Assembly: GCA_903813345.2 (NCBI GenBank)
Contig: CAIIXF020000011.1
Location: 9,832,842-9,896,841, forward strand
Length of the DNA: 64,000 nt
DNA from: Owenia fusiformis
Taxonomy: Eukaryota; Annelida; Polychaeta; Sabellida; Oweniidae
Direction of reading: 5' to 3'
Each line of letters begins with the position of its first letter. Within the stretch, counting starts at the first letter, position 1. Both the position numbers and the translations under genes were made by a program. Below, in pieces: positions 23,621 to 35,131 of this stretch. The notes under the pieces were generated by a model that worked only from the letters and a program-made list of their open reading frames with translations, was not told where the DNA came from and ran no database searches.

Positions 23621-24085
23621 CCAAGTAATAAAAACTCCCGTTTTTTCAAAATCTACCGTAAAAACTCCTGTTTTTTCAGAAATCTACCGTAAAAAACTCC
23701 TGTTTTTTCCGAAATCTACCGTAAAAACTCCCGTTTTTTCAAAATCTACCGTAAAAACTCCAGTTTTTTTAAAAATCTACCGTAAAAATTCCTGTTTTTC
23801 AGATATCTACCGTAAAAACTCCCGTTTTTAAAAAAAAATCTACCGCAAAAACTCCCGTTTTTTCAAAACCTACCGCAAAAACTCCAGTTTTTTCTGAAAT
23901 CTCCCGTAAAAACTCCCGTGTTTTTTCAAAATTTACCGCAAAAACTCCCCTTTCTTTAAAATAGTTTTTTTCAAAAATCTCCGTAGAAACTCCTGCTTTT
24001 TTTCAAAAAACTACCGCAAAAACTACCGGATTTTGAAAAAAACTCCCATAAAAGTACCGCAATTTTTTTAAATCTCCTGAAAAAT
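23621..24085 (-). repeat. ~30-bp minisatellite (ACGGGAGTTTTTACGGTAGA)
   Basis: Around 14 variable units with + strand form CTACCGTAAAAACTCCCGTT. It ends at TTTTAGGTTGGCAAGTCTG (about 24092-24110), the same terminal word as at 45262. The 86-residue frame here is repeat translation. Confidence 0.85.
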
Positions 24086-24119
24086 TTCATTTTAGGTTGG
24101 CAAGTCTGTGCTAATACAT

Positions 24120-25175
24120 AGGGAATTTTAAATCAATTTACCATACTAAGCATGATAAAAAGGCCCCCAAAATGACCCCCTACCCTCAGTTGAAGAAGTG
24201 AGGTTCTTGTGATTATTTTTCTTCACAATTATTTGACAAATCACTGCCATACTTTCTTGATCTATAAAATGATACATGAGTAATGTACATGAGTAATAAT
24301 TTTTCCATTGGTATCAATGTCATACAAAATAAGCTATGAGTAAATATTCTTGTTAATAGGTAAACACAACATTGAATTGGGGGTGAGTAAAACGCTTAAA
24401 ATCCCAAATAAATTTAAAATATCCTGCAAAATGTCTAATATATAGTGAACTTCAAACTAATTGACCATCTTAAGCAGGATAAAAAATAATTTTCATAAAT
24501 AATAAACTCACAAAACATTTTTTCATATAGACCACCCACTCCACTGTTAAAGAAGGGGTGGGGCTGTTGGGATTTTTTCTCTCCATATTAATTCAACACA
24601 TTGCTGTCATACTTTCTGGCTCTACCAAGTGATACTTGAACAAGGTTGTGGAATTTTTTCAGAGGTATTTATGCACTACAACGAAAGTTATGAGGGAATG
24701 TTCTTCAAATTAGATATACTCAAAATTGAATTGAAGGTAGTAAAATGCTTAAATCACAAATTAATTCCAAACATTCTGCAAAATGTCTAATAAATAGTGA
24801 AAACCATACCAATTGACCATCTTAGGTAGGATAAAAAAAACAATTTGCATAAATAATGTACTCACAATTTTTTTTTCATATTGACCCCTACCACACTATT
24901 GAAGAAGGGGTAGGATGATTGGGATTTTTTCTCTCCATATTAAATGTACACATCACTGTCATACTTTCAGACTCTCTCAAATGATATTTGAGCAAGGTTG
25001 ACAACAAAAGTTATGAGGGAATATTCTGGAAATTAGATATATTCAAAATTGAATTGAGGGTAGTAAAATGCTTAAAATCACAAATTAATTCAAAATATCC
25101 TGCAAAATGCCTAATGAATGTTGTCTTCATTAATTAATTGACCATCTTGGGCATAGTTATGTGTAATTTTTTGGA
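24120..25175 (+). repeat. Degenerate ~320-350-bp tandem repeat, three copies
   Basis: TTGACCATCTTA(A/G)GCAGGATAAAA recurs at about 24140, 24460, 24813 and 25138. Between copies come GGGATTTTTTCTCTCCATAT, CATACTTTC and TTAAAATCACAAATTAATTC blocks in constant order. Confidence 0.75.
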
Positions 25176-25184
25176 CATATATAT

Positions 25185-26762
25185 ATATATCTTTTATTGA
25201 CTCAATAACCATGTCATGTAAATGACATATCAGTCACTATTAGTGTACAAAAAACCACTAACTACAACTACATATTACAAAACTACTTTACATCAGTTTC
25301 ACATGTCAGGGTATGATATCAGTGTGGTGTATCCATAATACATGTGTTTTAAAAAAATGTTTACATAATATTAACCATTTTCCAAATTTTTAAAAGAGTG
25401 ATATACAAATTTGGCTAAATGTAAGTTAACATGAGAGCTTTTACTAGACATAATAGTTTCAAACAGTTTATCTGGATCTTTGCACTGTTTCAGATCAGAT
25501 TCTAAAGTTTCAAACAAAAGCTCTCTGTGTTTTAAGTTCTTTGTACAGCTTGTGATAAAGTGAAGCTCATCCTCAATTACCCCACATTCACTACACAACC
25601 TTTCACTTGTGGGTTTTGGCTTTGGTTTTGAGTACCGCCCAGCTTCTATCTGTAATTTATGTGAACTCATCCTGAGCCTAGTTAATGCATGTCTATAATT
25701 TTTATTTTGAATGTTTAAATATAATTCTTTGGTGAAAGTATTTTTGAATTTTATATAAGTTCTAAGAACAGGAAAAGTAAGAATATCCTGTTTCCATTGA
25801 AGTGCATAATTACTTTTTAATTTCTTTGTGATCATTTGAATAAATATATAATCCTCTTCAACATTTTGAGTCAACCAATGAGAGAATAAATCACATTGTT
25901 TTAATATGTCGATAACTTTACTGGACCAAGTGCCAGAGTAACCTAAACCATTCATTTCGAGGTCATACAAATATGATTATTGAGTATATTTTCTTCAGGT
26001 AAACGCAGCCAATATTTAATCAGCTTAATGTTGAAACAAATTTTTAAAGGATAACGTCCTAGCTCCCCATAAACAGCCGGTGTAGCTGTTGATTTTTTCA
26101 CACCAAGCAAACATTTAAGGAATGATAAGTGTATTGCTTCTATAGCTTTTACATGCTTCTTACTATACCATATCTCAGAGGCATACATTAAAATTGGTTC
26201 AACCAAGCTATCAAAAAGATGCAGGGCGACGGAGATAGGAACATTGTTAAATTTTTTATACTGTTGCTTAATTTTAAAAAGGGCTTTCCTTGCCTGTTCT
26301 TGGAGATAACCTATGTGTTTATCAAAATTAATGTTATTATTAAATATGCAGCCCAAATATTTATAGTGGTTAACGCTTTCAATAATGTTGTCATTAAAAG
26401 TGAATTGCACATTGGATTTTGAATTAAAAATTATTGATTTCGTCTTTAATGTGTTAACAATAAGGTGATACCTCTTACAGAACTTAAATAAACAATTTAA
26501 CATTTTTTGCGCTCCATCTTCAGTATTTGACAATAAAATTAAATCATCAGCCCAAAGTAAATGGTTTATCTTATCACCGTCAAATTGAAGTCCATACTCC
26601 TTCGATAAATAGTCTGACAAATCATCAAGAAAGTGGTTAAATAAATAAGTACTAAGGACAGAGCCCTGCATTACACCGGCATCTGTCTCAAAAGTAGGGG
26701 TGATACCATCTTTGAGTTTGAGGCAAGCTTTGGAAGAGTGCCAACAAAAATTTTTCTTTTCG
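25185..26762 (-). pseudogene. Non-LTR retrotransposon reverse transcriptase, 5'-truncated and frameshifted
   Basis: On the minus strand the frame is open from about 26762, reading KACLKLKDGITPTF, AGVMQGSVLSTYLFNHFLDD, then the catalytic motif HLLWADDLILLS (YADD equivalent). The thumb KYLGCIFNNN and the C-terminal ILMYASEIWYS follow, to 25952. A shift of frame moves the reading into 25970-25371, which ends with the knuckle CSECGVIEDELHFITSC. These are the fingers/palm, thumb and terminal zinc knuckle of LINE ORF2; the endonuclease is missing. The 3' UTR ends with TGAGTCAATAAAAG and a (TA)n tail at about 25185. A related 3' end occurs at 52225-52312. Upstream the element stops at a C-rich tract. 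Confidence 0.9.
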
Positions 26763-26810
26763 CCCCCCCCCCCAAATAATTTGGGGGAGGGGGTCTACCC
26801 TCATTTTCTC
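26763..26810. repeat. C-rich/G-rich palindromic tract at the LINE truncation point
   Basis: A C12 run, AAATAATTT and a G-rich arm (GGGGGAGGGGG) form an imperfect hairpin exactly where LINE homology ends. Confidence 0.6.
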
Positions 26811-27236
26811 TTGTTATACCCACCCTTCAACTTGCTCGGGCAGTTAAAATTTATTGCAATATAGTGTTGTTTCATCATACAAAGATTCATGATTTCTGCA
26901 GAACAACGAACAAAATGAAACTTTTGGACGACGAAGATCTTGTACTAAACATCTGCTCTAGACCAAGTTTTAGACGTTCACTGTGGACATTGTACACTAC
27001 GACGGAGAACCACCAATGAGGTTGCTGCTCTCTGCCAGAACCCACAAATGATTCAAAAAGCTTTGTGTGACATGAAGAGATGAGCCAATATCTACTTGCA
27101 GAAAAATGATGGGCATGAAATGTAGTTCGCATGAGTAGTCATTCATAAGATAACAGAAAATGATACAAAATAATCAAATGGCAAATGTTTAACAATTCTA
27201 TTTTATTTAATAATAAAATTATTACATGGCATACTA

Positions 27237-27267
27237 CAGGGTGTTCAAAAATGCAACCCAAAGAAAT
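27237..27267 (+). repeat. Possible mariner-type end
   Basis: ACAGGGTGTTCAAAAATGCA resembles the outer TIR of a mariner-like element; no partner end was found. Confidence 0.3.
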
Positions 27268-27309
27268 CACTATATCTTTGAAAATACTAATCCAAATATG
27301 CTATGGATA

Positions 27310-28251
27310 TACAGTGCGTATCAAAAACAGATTGTTATCTTGAAAAAGCACAAAACCAGTGAAAGCAGCACTGATTTCATTTAATGTACCATAAAGCCAC
27401 TTGTCTTCTTTTTCCAATGGCATATCATTCGTTGATATCGGGTCATGGTTGGGCGAGTAATCCTTTTGCAAAGTGGGCGAAAATTAGCTTGGGACCAATT
27501 TATAAACATAGCGAAAGTCAGTCTACAAGGCCCAATGCAATATTGGAAGAAAACATAAAACCAATGATGACTGCATCCCTTTTCTTCAATGTACCAAAAA
27601 GCCAAATTACTCCTCTTTGCAATGGAATGTCATTCATTCACAGGGAGTCATGGCTGGCCGAATAATCATTAATTTCGCAAGTGGGCAAAATTCAGCTCGG
27701 ACACAAGTTTTAAACAGTGCATGGGGCATAGGGGCTATTTGAAGAATGTGTGGCACGTGTGACATAGACAGTTAAGTGTTCATACTCATACTCTTGCAAG
27801 AATACATCCTATACCCCTCCAAATTGCCACCACTTCTTTGCAAATAAAGATGCGCTTCTCTCTCCATGTCATGCATGGGTCAGCTCTGAGTCATCTGTGG
27901 GTTAAGGCAAAGAAAAGCAGTCCATTGGCAATTCTTTCTCGAAATTTTGCAATATCGGTGGAGGAATAGTTAACACTCTGCTCCTGAAATAGCTTCAAAA
28001 GAAAAAGTCACAACAATTGAGGTCAGGAGAACTTCAACTAGCACTCAGCCCTTGCACTCACTTTTGCAATATTTGAAACTTGGTCCACTGAGCAAAATGA
28101 ATGATTTTTCACCCAACCATATTAACTGCATATGAGTGAATGACATACCATTGCAAAGAGGAGTGACGTGGCTTTATGGTACATTGAATGACATTGATGT
28201 AGTAATCACTGGTTTTGTGATAACTGTTTGTTGCATTTTTTTATACTGTAC
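27310..28251. repeat. Family C inverted pair (ends CAGTGCGTATC / GATAACTG...TACTGTA)
   Basis: From 27312 (CAGTGCGTATCAAAAA) the sequence carries ~200-bp units with GGCATATCATTCGTTGATAT and GCAAAGTGGGC on one strand. From about 27760 the same units (GAATGACATACCATTGCAAA, GTGACGTGGCTTTATGGTAC) run on the other strand, to TTTTTTTATACTGTA at 28250. Units of this family also lie at 735-1172. Looks like a foldback of a Tc1-like non-autonomous element. Confidence 0.55.
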
Positions 28252-28291
28252 ATAGCACTTGGTCATCAGGTTTAACTCCTGACCTCAAGAG

Positions 28292-28950
28292 TTAACTAGA
28301 AAAAAGCAACTCCAAAGAGTAGCAGATCCCATAGAACAAAAAAAAATGAATCAAATCCGTCAACTGGTTTTTGAGCTATCAAAGATTATGTTTTTTTAAG
28401 AAAAGCAGCCATTTTGAAATTCAGGTGCAATCTTGGAAATTTCTTCTTGAGCAGAGCTCCTTTGTCCCTAGACATCAGCATACAATATTTGAGCCAAATC
28501 AGTCAACTGGTATTTGGGTTATCAAAGCTTACATGTTAATGGACAAATGGCAGCCATTTTGATAAAAAGCCACCATCTTGAAAATTCATGTTTGAGCAGA
28601 GCTCCTTCATCATCAGCATATAAAATTTAAACCAAAGTCGTATTTGAGTTTTCCTGTGTCCCTAGGTATCAGCATACAAAATTGATAAAATTCTTCATCA
28701 GGACAGCTCCTTTGTCCTTAGGCATCAGCATATTAACAAATCCGTCAACTAGTACTTGAGTTATCAAAGATTAAATTTTTAACAAAAATGGTGGCCATTT
28801 TGAATTGATCTGCAATGTTGAAAATATCTTCTCGAGTAGAGGTCCTACACCCATAAGGTATAATCCTGTAAAATTGCCACTAAAACCATCAACAGGTATT
28901 TGAGTTATCACCCAGACACATGAATGGACGGATGGACAAACCTGGTAGGG
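28292..28950 (+). repeat. Family B modular repeat element
   Basis: Head CTAGAAAAAAGCAACTCCAA then AGAGTAGCAGATCCCATAGA. Three to four ~140-bp units follow (CAAATCAGTCAACTGGTATT, TTATCAAAG, TTGAGCAGAGCTCCTTTGTC) and it finishes near a degenerate CACCCAGACACATGAATGGA. Related to family A by head and architecture. Confidence 0.65.
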
Positions 28951-29052
28951 ACAGAAAAATTCAAAGTAAATGCCTGACATATTACGCAATTTGCCTGAAA
29001 ACTGCGAACAAACTACGTTCCTTTTTTTCGGTGTTCATGTTTTATGTTCTGA

Positions 29053-29356
29053 TAATGGCATGATATAGTGACACAATAATATTTACATATGTTTTCAGCA
29101 TAACTCTGAAGATATAAATGAAATATTGATGTATTGGGTTATTTAAATTTTTTTATAAAAAATAATGTTTAATTTTTTGTCTGCTGTGACGGAGCAGTTT
29201 CACAGTTCATATTTGGACTGCCCCGTCAAAGCGAACAAAAAAATTAAACATTATTTTTTATAAAATAAGACCCAATAAATCCAGATCTCAATAATACAGT
29301 CAGAGTTATGCTTAAAACATATGTAAATATTATCGTGTCACTATATCATGCCATTA
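29053..29356. mobile_element. 304-bp palindromic MITE
   Basis: TAATGGCATGATATAGTGAC at the left pairs with GTCACTATATCATGCCATTA at the right. Pairing continues through ATTTACATATGTTTT and AATAATGTTTAATTTTTT to a ~40-bp loop around 29200. Non-coding. TAA or TA is the likely target. Confidence 0.75.
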
Positions 29357-29838
29357 AAAAGTTGAACAAGAAATGGTACATTTTAGAGTTTGATACTCTG
29401 GCGCCATTTTCAATAGCTTTCGTTCCTAGCATTATTGGAGTTCAAATAGAAGTGAAGGTTACCTGCAAATGATATATCCATTGCATGGAGTAGGTAATTT
29501 TCTTTGATATAAGGAAACATATGAGTTCAAAAATAAATTGTGGAGTATTCTTAATGTTTTTATGAAAAATAGCATGCTCTGTCACAGCGGAGAGATCTTT
29601 CGATACCAGCCTGTGTATTTGAGGGTTGGATTTCAAAATGGCCAACATGAAGTAGGTATTGAGACAAGAAAAATTCTTCCAGATCTGTATGTACTCAAAA
29701 GTTATCCCTAAAAATTAGAAAGTGTTATCTAGCAGTTTTGGAGAAACTGTCAGATGTACAGACAAACGGACCAACAAATGCACCTAGGCAGACAATATGG
29801 CCCCACACTATATGATGGGGACATAAAAAGTGTCTCAC

Positions 29839-29844
29839 TTTATT
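29839..29844 (-). promoter_or_regulatory. Candidate polyadenylation signal of FAM162
   Basis: AATAAA on the minus strand about 97 bp after the FAM162 stop codon; the first canonical hexamer downstream. Cleavage site not visible. Confidence 0.5.
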
Positions 29845-29940
29845 GGGGACACTTGATAAAGATGTGTTAGTCTAAATAACATTGCAGGAATACCAATAAA
29901 TGAAGTATGAATTTTAATTTAGTCCTTCACAACCTTGATC

Positions 29941-30166
29941 TTATTTAACACTCTCATCTTGTTCTTCTTTCAGTTTAGATTTTAAAATATGTTCCTGTCT
30001 TGCTTCCTCATGCCATCGCAGGGATCGTTTAACAACTGAGTCCCCAGCCTTAGCCGATTTACGCCCCCATATAATAAATCCTGCTGCAGCCAATACAGTT
30101 GCAATCATCATTCCGAAATTCACTTTGACTCTCATCTTGTCTTGTGCTCGTTTCATGGTTTTGTGA
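29941..30166 (-). CDS. FAM162: FAM162 (UPF0389) protein, exon 3 with stop
   Basis: Reading down from 30166, after acceptor TCTGTAATTTCAG, the exon completes a Ser codon and encodes HKTMKRAQDKMRVKVNFGMM. The membrane segment IATVLAAAGFIIWG follows, then RKSAKAGDSVVKRSL and a charged tail RWHEEARQEHILKSKLKEEQ, with TAA at 29943-29941. The basic segment, single hydrophobic helix and (G/S)K..A..GES....L.WH.E pattern are the core of FAM162/UPF0389. Vertebrate FAM162A is a mitochondrial protein linked to hypoxia-induced apoptosis. The phase (needs two bases from upstream) matches exon 2 at 40087 exactly. Residues 105-179 of the deduced 179-residue protein come from here. The ATG at 30156 is internal, not the start. 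Confidence 0.9.
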
Positions 30167-30288
30167 CTGAAATTACAGAGAAAACATGATTTTGATTCAG
30201 TTATCTTTAAAAGAGGACATCATTTTACAAAGAATCTCCCATTTCATACTTTTATCATTCATTTTCAAGAGTGATCATTTATTAAGAG

Positions 30289-30335
30289 TCTAGAACTAGA
30301 AAACAGCAAATCCACAGAGTAGCGAATCCCACCAA
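30289..30335 (+). repeat. Isolated family B head
   Basis: CTAGAAAACAGCAAATCCAC then AGAGTAGCGAATCCCACC; no body follows before the LINE at 30486. Confidence 0.5.
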
Positions 30336-30485
30336 ACAAAACATATTTTGACAAGAACACAAATGTGTAAAATATGTCCCCACCAATGGGTGATCCTTAA
30401 AATTTAGCACAACTGCCCAAAGACTAGGTACATGTAGTTTGGGATTTTCATACAAAGAATAGTATACAAGACTAGACATCGACTG

Positions 30486-31205
30486 ACCTTGAATGCCATG
30501 ACTACAATTTATTATTCAATGATTTATTCTTACCTAAGCTATGGAAACATCTTATGGGGAAATGCCATAAAACTCATTCAGAAATTATTTATATTGCAAA
30601 AGAAATTCTTAAGAGTCATTACGTATTCTGATAGCTTTGCCCCTTCAGGTCCACTATTTCAGAAGCTAAAAATTTTAAACGTATTTGATATACATTCCCA
30701 TCAAACAGCTAGCTTTGTACAAAAAACACTTTGTGAATCGCCTGATTTCCCTTTTAAAAAATTCAACCATCTTTTCTCATTAAGATCAACAATTCACTCA
30801 CATGACACAAAATCAAAAAATGATTTGATTGTTCAACCATTTAGAACAGAATATGGAAGGAAATCAATTGGGACAAGTGGCCCATCAATTTATAACACGT
30901 TATCTTCTGATTTGAGAAACTCAGTTCATATTAAAATGTTTCAACGAAAGTTTAAGTTCAATTTGTTAAGCCATTATTAGTTATTTTGAACCATACTTCC
31001 ACTATGTTACATCAAGATAAAAAAGTAGATCTATGCTTTGTAATTTATGTACACTACAATAACTGTTTTAACATTACATGCTTTGTATATAACACATTAT
31101 ATTTTTTCAAAACATGGAATCCATACACCCCCCGGGGTGTCCTTTTCATATCACTTGTAAATTTATATTGTATGAAAACTAGAATTGAATAATAAAAAAT
31201 GAAAT
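30486..31205 (+). pseudogene. Non-LTR retrotransposon (CR1/L2/jockey-like) ORF2 C-terminal remnant
   Basis: The frame 30489-30980 encodes 163 residues from YYSMIYSYLSYGNILWGNA through LQKKFLRVITYSD to PFRTEYGRKSIGTSGPSIYN. It ends with FQRKFKFNLLSHY. This is the post-palm C-terminal region of a CR1/L2/jockey-type LINE (Y..LI.S.L.YG...WGN; +RT..G..SI...GP..YN.L). The catalytic domain is absent, so it is 5'-truncated. The 3' end is a short tail with ATTGAATAATAAAAAATGAA repeats at about 31180-31205. It is in the same clade as the fragment at 6620-7150 and lies in FAM162 intron 2, antisense to the gene. Confidence 0.85.
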
Positions 31206-31209
31206 TGAA

Positions 31210-31480
31210 TTGGATCATTCCTGGAAATTTGAAATCAAACTGTCAGGAAATCAACTTGCCAGGAAATGTGTAGACAAGACTTTACGGAGAGGATTTCAGG
31301 ATGGCCACCTTAAAATTTACCCAGAATGCAGGAAAATAATCAGTTCCAAGATTTTCATACTAAGAAAACGCAGACAAGACTATACAGACAAGATTTTAAG
31401 ATGGAAAATCCAAAATGGCTGCCTTAACATTTACCAAGAATGCCGAAAAACTAATTAGTTCTAGATTTTCATCTTATAAA
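31210..31480 (+). repeat. Two diverged ~110-bp units
   Basis: GACAAGACTTTACGGAGAGG ... TTTACCCAGAATGC ... CAGTTCCAAGATTTTCAT recurs as GACAAGACTATACAGACAAG ... TTTACCAAGAATGC ... AGTTCTAGATTTTCAT. The 82-residue frame is repeat-derived. Confidence 0.55.
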
Positions 31481-31509
31481 TGTTTCTTACATTGGAATGT
31501 AAGCAGTAA

Positions 31510-32858
31510 TTAATACTAGATAACGGCAACTCCGCGGAGTAGCAAATCCCAACGAACAAAACCAGAACAACGGCAACGCCAAAGCGTAGCGAATCCCATC
31601 GAACATTTTTCAAAAGGGGCACCTTCTACCAAAAGTGTCATTAGACAGTGTGCCATGCTTATAATATTCACATACCAAATATGAACAAAATCGCTCAACT
31701 ACATTTCGAGTTATAGTAAAATACGTTAAAATGGTGGCCATTTTGAAAAATGGCCGCCTTCAACCAAAAGTATCATTAGACAGTGTGCCATGCTTATAGT
31801 ATTCACATACCAAATATGAACAAAATCGCTCCACTACTTTTCGAGTTATAGTAAAATACGTTAAAATGGCGGCCATTTTGAAAAATGGCCATCTTCTACC
31901 AAAAGTGTCATTAGACAGTGTGCCATGCTTATACATATTCACGTACCAAATATGAACAAAATCGCTCCACTACTTTTCGAGTTACAGTAAAATAAGTTAA
32001 AATGGCAGCCATTTTTCAAAATGTCCGCCATTTTTCAAAATGGCCACCTTCTACCAAAAGTGTCATTAGACAGTGTGCCATGCTTACAGTATTCACATAC
32101 TGAATATGAACAAAATCGCTCCACTACTTTTCGAGTAATAGTAAAATATGTTAAAATGGCGGCCATTTTGAAAAATGACCGCCCTCTACCAAAAGTGTCA
32201 TTAGACAGTATGCCATGCTTATACGTATTCACATACCAAATATGAACAAAATCGCTCCACTACTTTTCAAGTTTTAGTAAAATAAGTTAAAATGGCGGCC
32301 ATTTTTCAAAATGTCCGCCATTTTTCAAAATGGCCACCTTCTACCAAAAGTGTCATTAGACAGTGTGCCATGCTTATAGTATTCACATACCAAATATGAA
32401 CAAAATCGCTCCACTACTTTTCGAGTTACAGCAAAAATCGTAAAATAACGAGTAAAGGCCGCCATTTTTCAAGATGGCTGCCATGTGCTTTTTTAATATC
32501 TACATTTCTAGCTTTATTAATGTCCTATATAATTTTTTTTACATTTAAAACATATTGCTATTACAGTTTTACATATTGCACCTAAATTACTGTAAAATTG
32601 GCACTAAAATGGCTGCCATTTTTAAATGAGTGGCCATTTTGAAAATCGGCTTTCGAGCAGAACTTCTACCCCCATAGGGTATATGTGTACAAAATATGAA
32701 TAAAATCGGGCCAACGATATTTGAGTTATTGCCCGGACGGACAGACGGACGTACGTACGGACGGACGGACGTACGTACGGACGGACGGACGTACGTACGG
32801 ACGGACGGACGGACGGAGGCGTTCCCTATATCCCTCCGAACTTCGTTCGATGGGATAA
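31510..32858 (+). repeat. Family A modular repeat element, long copy with double head
   Basis: A CTAGATAACGGCAACTCCGC head at about 31513 is followed directly by the usual CAGAACAACGGCAACGCC head at 31561. About six ~137-bp units, the unique block and a long (ACGG)n/(ACGT) tract (32735-32816) follow, with the tail CTCCGAACTTCGTTCGATGG. The minus-strand and plus-strand frames in this interval come from the units. Confidence 0.85.
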
Positions 32859-32999
32859 TAAAGAATTACTGAATTCCAATCAATTATACTCATTACTGGG
32901 GGTCAGAGTGAAAAACCCGGGATATATGTGAAATAGATAGATGTTGTTAATATACTACCAAAATTTCAAATAATAATATTTATTATTTTGGTTTAAAAT

Positions 33000-33363
33000 G
33001 AAAAAACATAAGATTTTTGCGAAAATTCCCGCCATTTTTTTTACTGGTGGCCATCTTGAAAAAAATATTTTTTGCGTAAAACTGTTCACCAATATACATC
33101 TTTCCATACCCTGCGTGCAGAGTCTAGTTAAACACTGATTGGCGCGGTGAGTTCACAGGTTTATTTTAGTTTGAAAGAGTGAAGACGAAGCTCTCTTTTA
33201 AGAAGTAAAGTCAAACGAATATAAAGGGTAATCTTTCAACCAAATATGAAGAAAATCTGTCGACTAGTATTCGAGTTATCTTCCGGTCAGACGGACGGAC
33301 GGACGGACTGACGGACAGACGGAGGGCTTCACTATATCCCTACAGAACTTCGTTTGTTGGGAT
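33000..33363 (+). repeat. Related modular element end with ACGG tract
   Basis: CCAAATATGAAGAAAATCTG, TATTCGAGTTATCTTCCGG, an ACGG-rich run (33290-33325) and GAACTTCGTTTGTTGGGAT. It has the same tail design as family A with different sequence; the start is unclear. Confidence 0.55.
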
Positions 33364-33950
33364 AAAAATGTTTGACTGTATTTACAAAAGGCTTAGCTAT
33401 CACTAATTACATTAATATAATAGATAGTGAATTTGTTCTCTTTAAAAATGGATTTAGGCATATAAATACAGTTAGTACGAGGATTGTATATAAACATATA
33501 ATTGAAAAAATGTAAAATGGTCAATTGACCTTTTCCCATATAAATGGAAAATAGATGGCATCATGGGTATTGGTAGGGCTATAATACATGTAAATGTATT
33601 GCCAGAGTCACTTAATTTAAGAAGTAATTTCATTTTGATCAACTTTAAACACCATTTTAACGTAGATGATCCTATTGACATGTGGATTGTGATTTCACAT
33701 TTAATTGTGATCCTTGTAAGAGTAAATGGACTTTTAAAGGTTTTTCAGCATTGTGTCAATGGGGATTTAGCCCGACCTTTTTTCGACAACTAGAAATCAT
33801 TAGAATTTGAATAAATGTAAATAACAGTGCAAATCAAGGTTGTTTTGAAAGAAAATTACACAGAGAATTCAAATATGCCATCAAATGGAAGAAAATCTTA
33901 GTCTTCAGTGGTTAAAAATGCAGATCTCCTAAAATCTCATTTATTTAATA
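33364..33950. other. No recognised feature
   Basis: AT-rich DNA in FAM162 intron 2. Frame 33563-33793 has no recognisable domain. Confidence 0.35.
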
Positions 33951-34570
33951 AAGGACCCACGGTCCTGTGCTCACACAGTTTGGAACCTTCAGAGGAATGT
34001 ATATCCTAACTTTCAAACAAAAATATTGATTCGGATTTGTAGTCTCGAATTTGAGAAACTTAGATAGCACAGTTGTGTGACCTAGTTTGATGACCTTTGA
34101 CCTTGAAAACTTTACTTATACAGAGCTTAGTAAGGTCTTTTGTGATTAAGCTGACCAAAATTTACATCCAAAAATCAATTTGAAAAATCAACTTTTTTGA
34201 CCTTTTGAAGGTCACTGAAGGTCAAGCAAAGGTCACATCCTAAAACTAATGTCAATTTTGAACTCCTGACAACTTGTTCATGATTTTCAAAAAAAATTTG
34301 GTCAAATTGAAGCAAGTTGAAAAATAACTTATTTTTACTGTTTTTGACGTCAAATATTGATGCTAACATATATTGAGCAATATGTAGGGAATGCTTAAAT
34401 CTCAGATTTTTCTCCCGGACAACCAGTTATGTCCTAATATAACTGCTCATATAACATCATATATGCCTTGGATATATTTTGAGACCATATCATGAGCACA
34501 GTTTTACCAATATATTGAGAAAATCAACAGGACAACCAAAGAAAAACCAAATGTCTAGAACACAATAAGT
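33951..34570 (+). repeat. Diverged repeat rich in AGGTCA/TGACCT words
   Basis: GACCTTTGACCTTGAAAACT, GAAGGTCACTGAAGGTCAAG and AAAGGTCACATCC occur within 130 bp. CCCGGACAACCAGTTATGTC and AGGACAACCAAAG follow. No coding potential. Confidence 0.4.
34091..34103 (-). promoter_or_regulatory. Perfect DR1-type nuclear-receptor motif
   Basis: The minus strand reads AGGTCAAAGGTCA, two AGGTCA half-sites one base apart. DR1 sites are bound by HNF4 and RXR-partner receptors. It lies in a repeat in FAM162 intron 2, so function is unproven. Confidence 0.3.
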
Positions 34571-34685
34571 CTAAAACAACATACAGTTTTTTTTAGATGA
34601 ATTTATATTGTAAAACCCTTTTAAGTTTTTAAAGTAACATTCTCAAAGGATAAAAATGTGTTGTGATAAAAAAAGAAAAAAAGAT

Positions 34686-34769
34686 TGGCCAAGCCGGGAA
34701 TCGAACCCCAACCTTTTGGACAAAACAGAGGACAGAAGTCCAACGCGCCATCCACTGTGCCACACGATC
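34686..34769 (-). tRNA. tRNA-Arg(TCT)-like gene or pseudogene with short intron
   Basis: The minus strand reads GATCGTG for the acceptor 5' strand, then TGGCACAGTGGATGGC (box A) and an anticodon stem TTGGA:TCCAA enclosing CTTCT plus ~12 extra bases (a possible intron after the anticodon, as tRNA-Arg-TCT genes often have). GGTTCGATTCC (box B) follows. A T7 terminator begins five bases past the 3' end. The acceptor stem has two mismatches and the T stem one, so it is probably a decayed gene or tRNA-derived SINE head. A covariance-model scan would settle this. Confidence 0.55.
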
Positions 34770-35131
34770 ACTGCATGTAAGTTGGTCAAATTTTACAACA
34801 ATATAAATAATTGAAAAAAGTAATATAAGCGTGCAGGACACCTGAAATTATATGTAAAGCTAGGAAATGGGCCAAAAGTGAATTTCACGACACAAAAATG
34901 GTGGCCATTTTTAAAATAGGCGAGCTTTTGAACCAGGAGTCATAGGGGAGTTTTTTGTATTGATGTTGAACAAAAATAATTTACAACTGGAATCCTATCG
35001 ACAGAGGTTTTAACGCAAATGATCCAAAGAGGATTTCGTGAGGCAGATGGACAAATCAATGTTAACTATAACTAAAATGGCTGAAAATGAAAAAACGGAT
35101 ATAATTATTGCCGATTTTTTGTTACAAAACT

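Noticed and set aside
26887-27132. Possible transposase C-terminal remnant (plus-strand reading with RRTTNEVAALCQNPQMIQKA)
   Set aside because: The pattern faintly recalls the end of some DDE transposases, but stops interrupt it and the nearby mariner-like end at 27237 points the wrong way.
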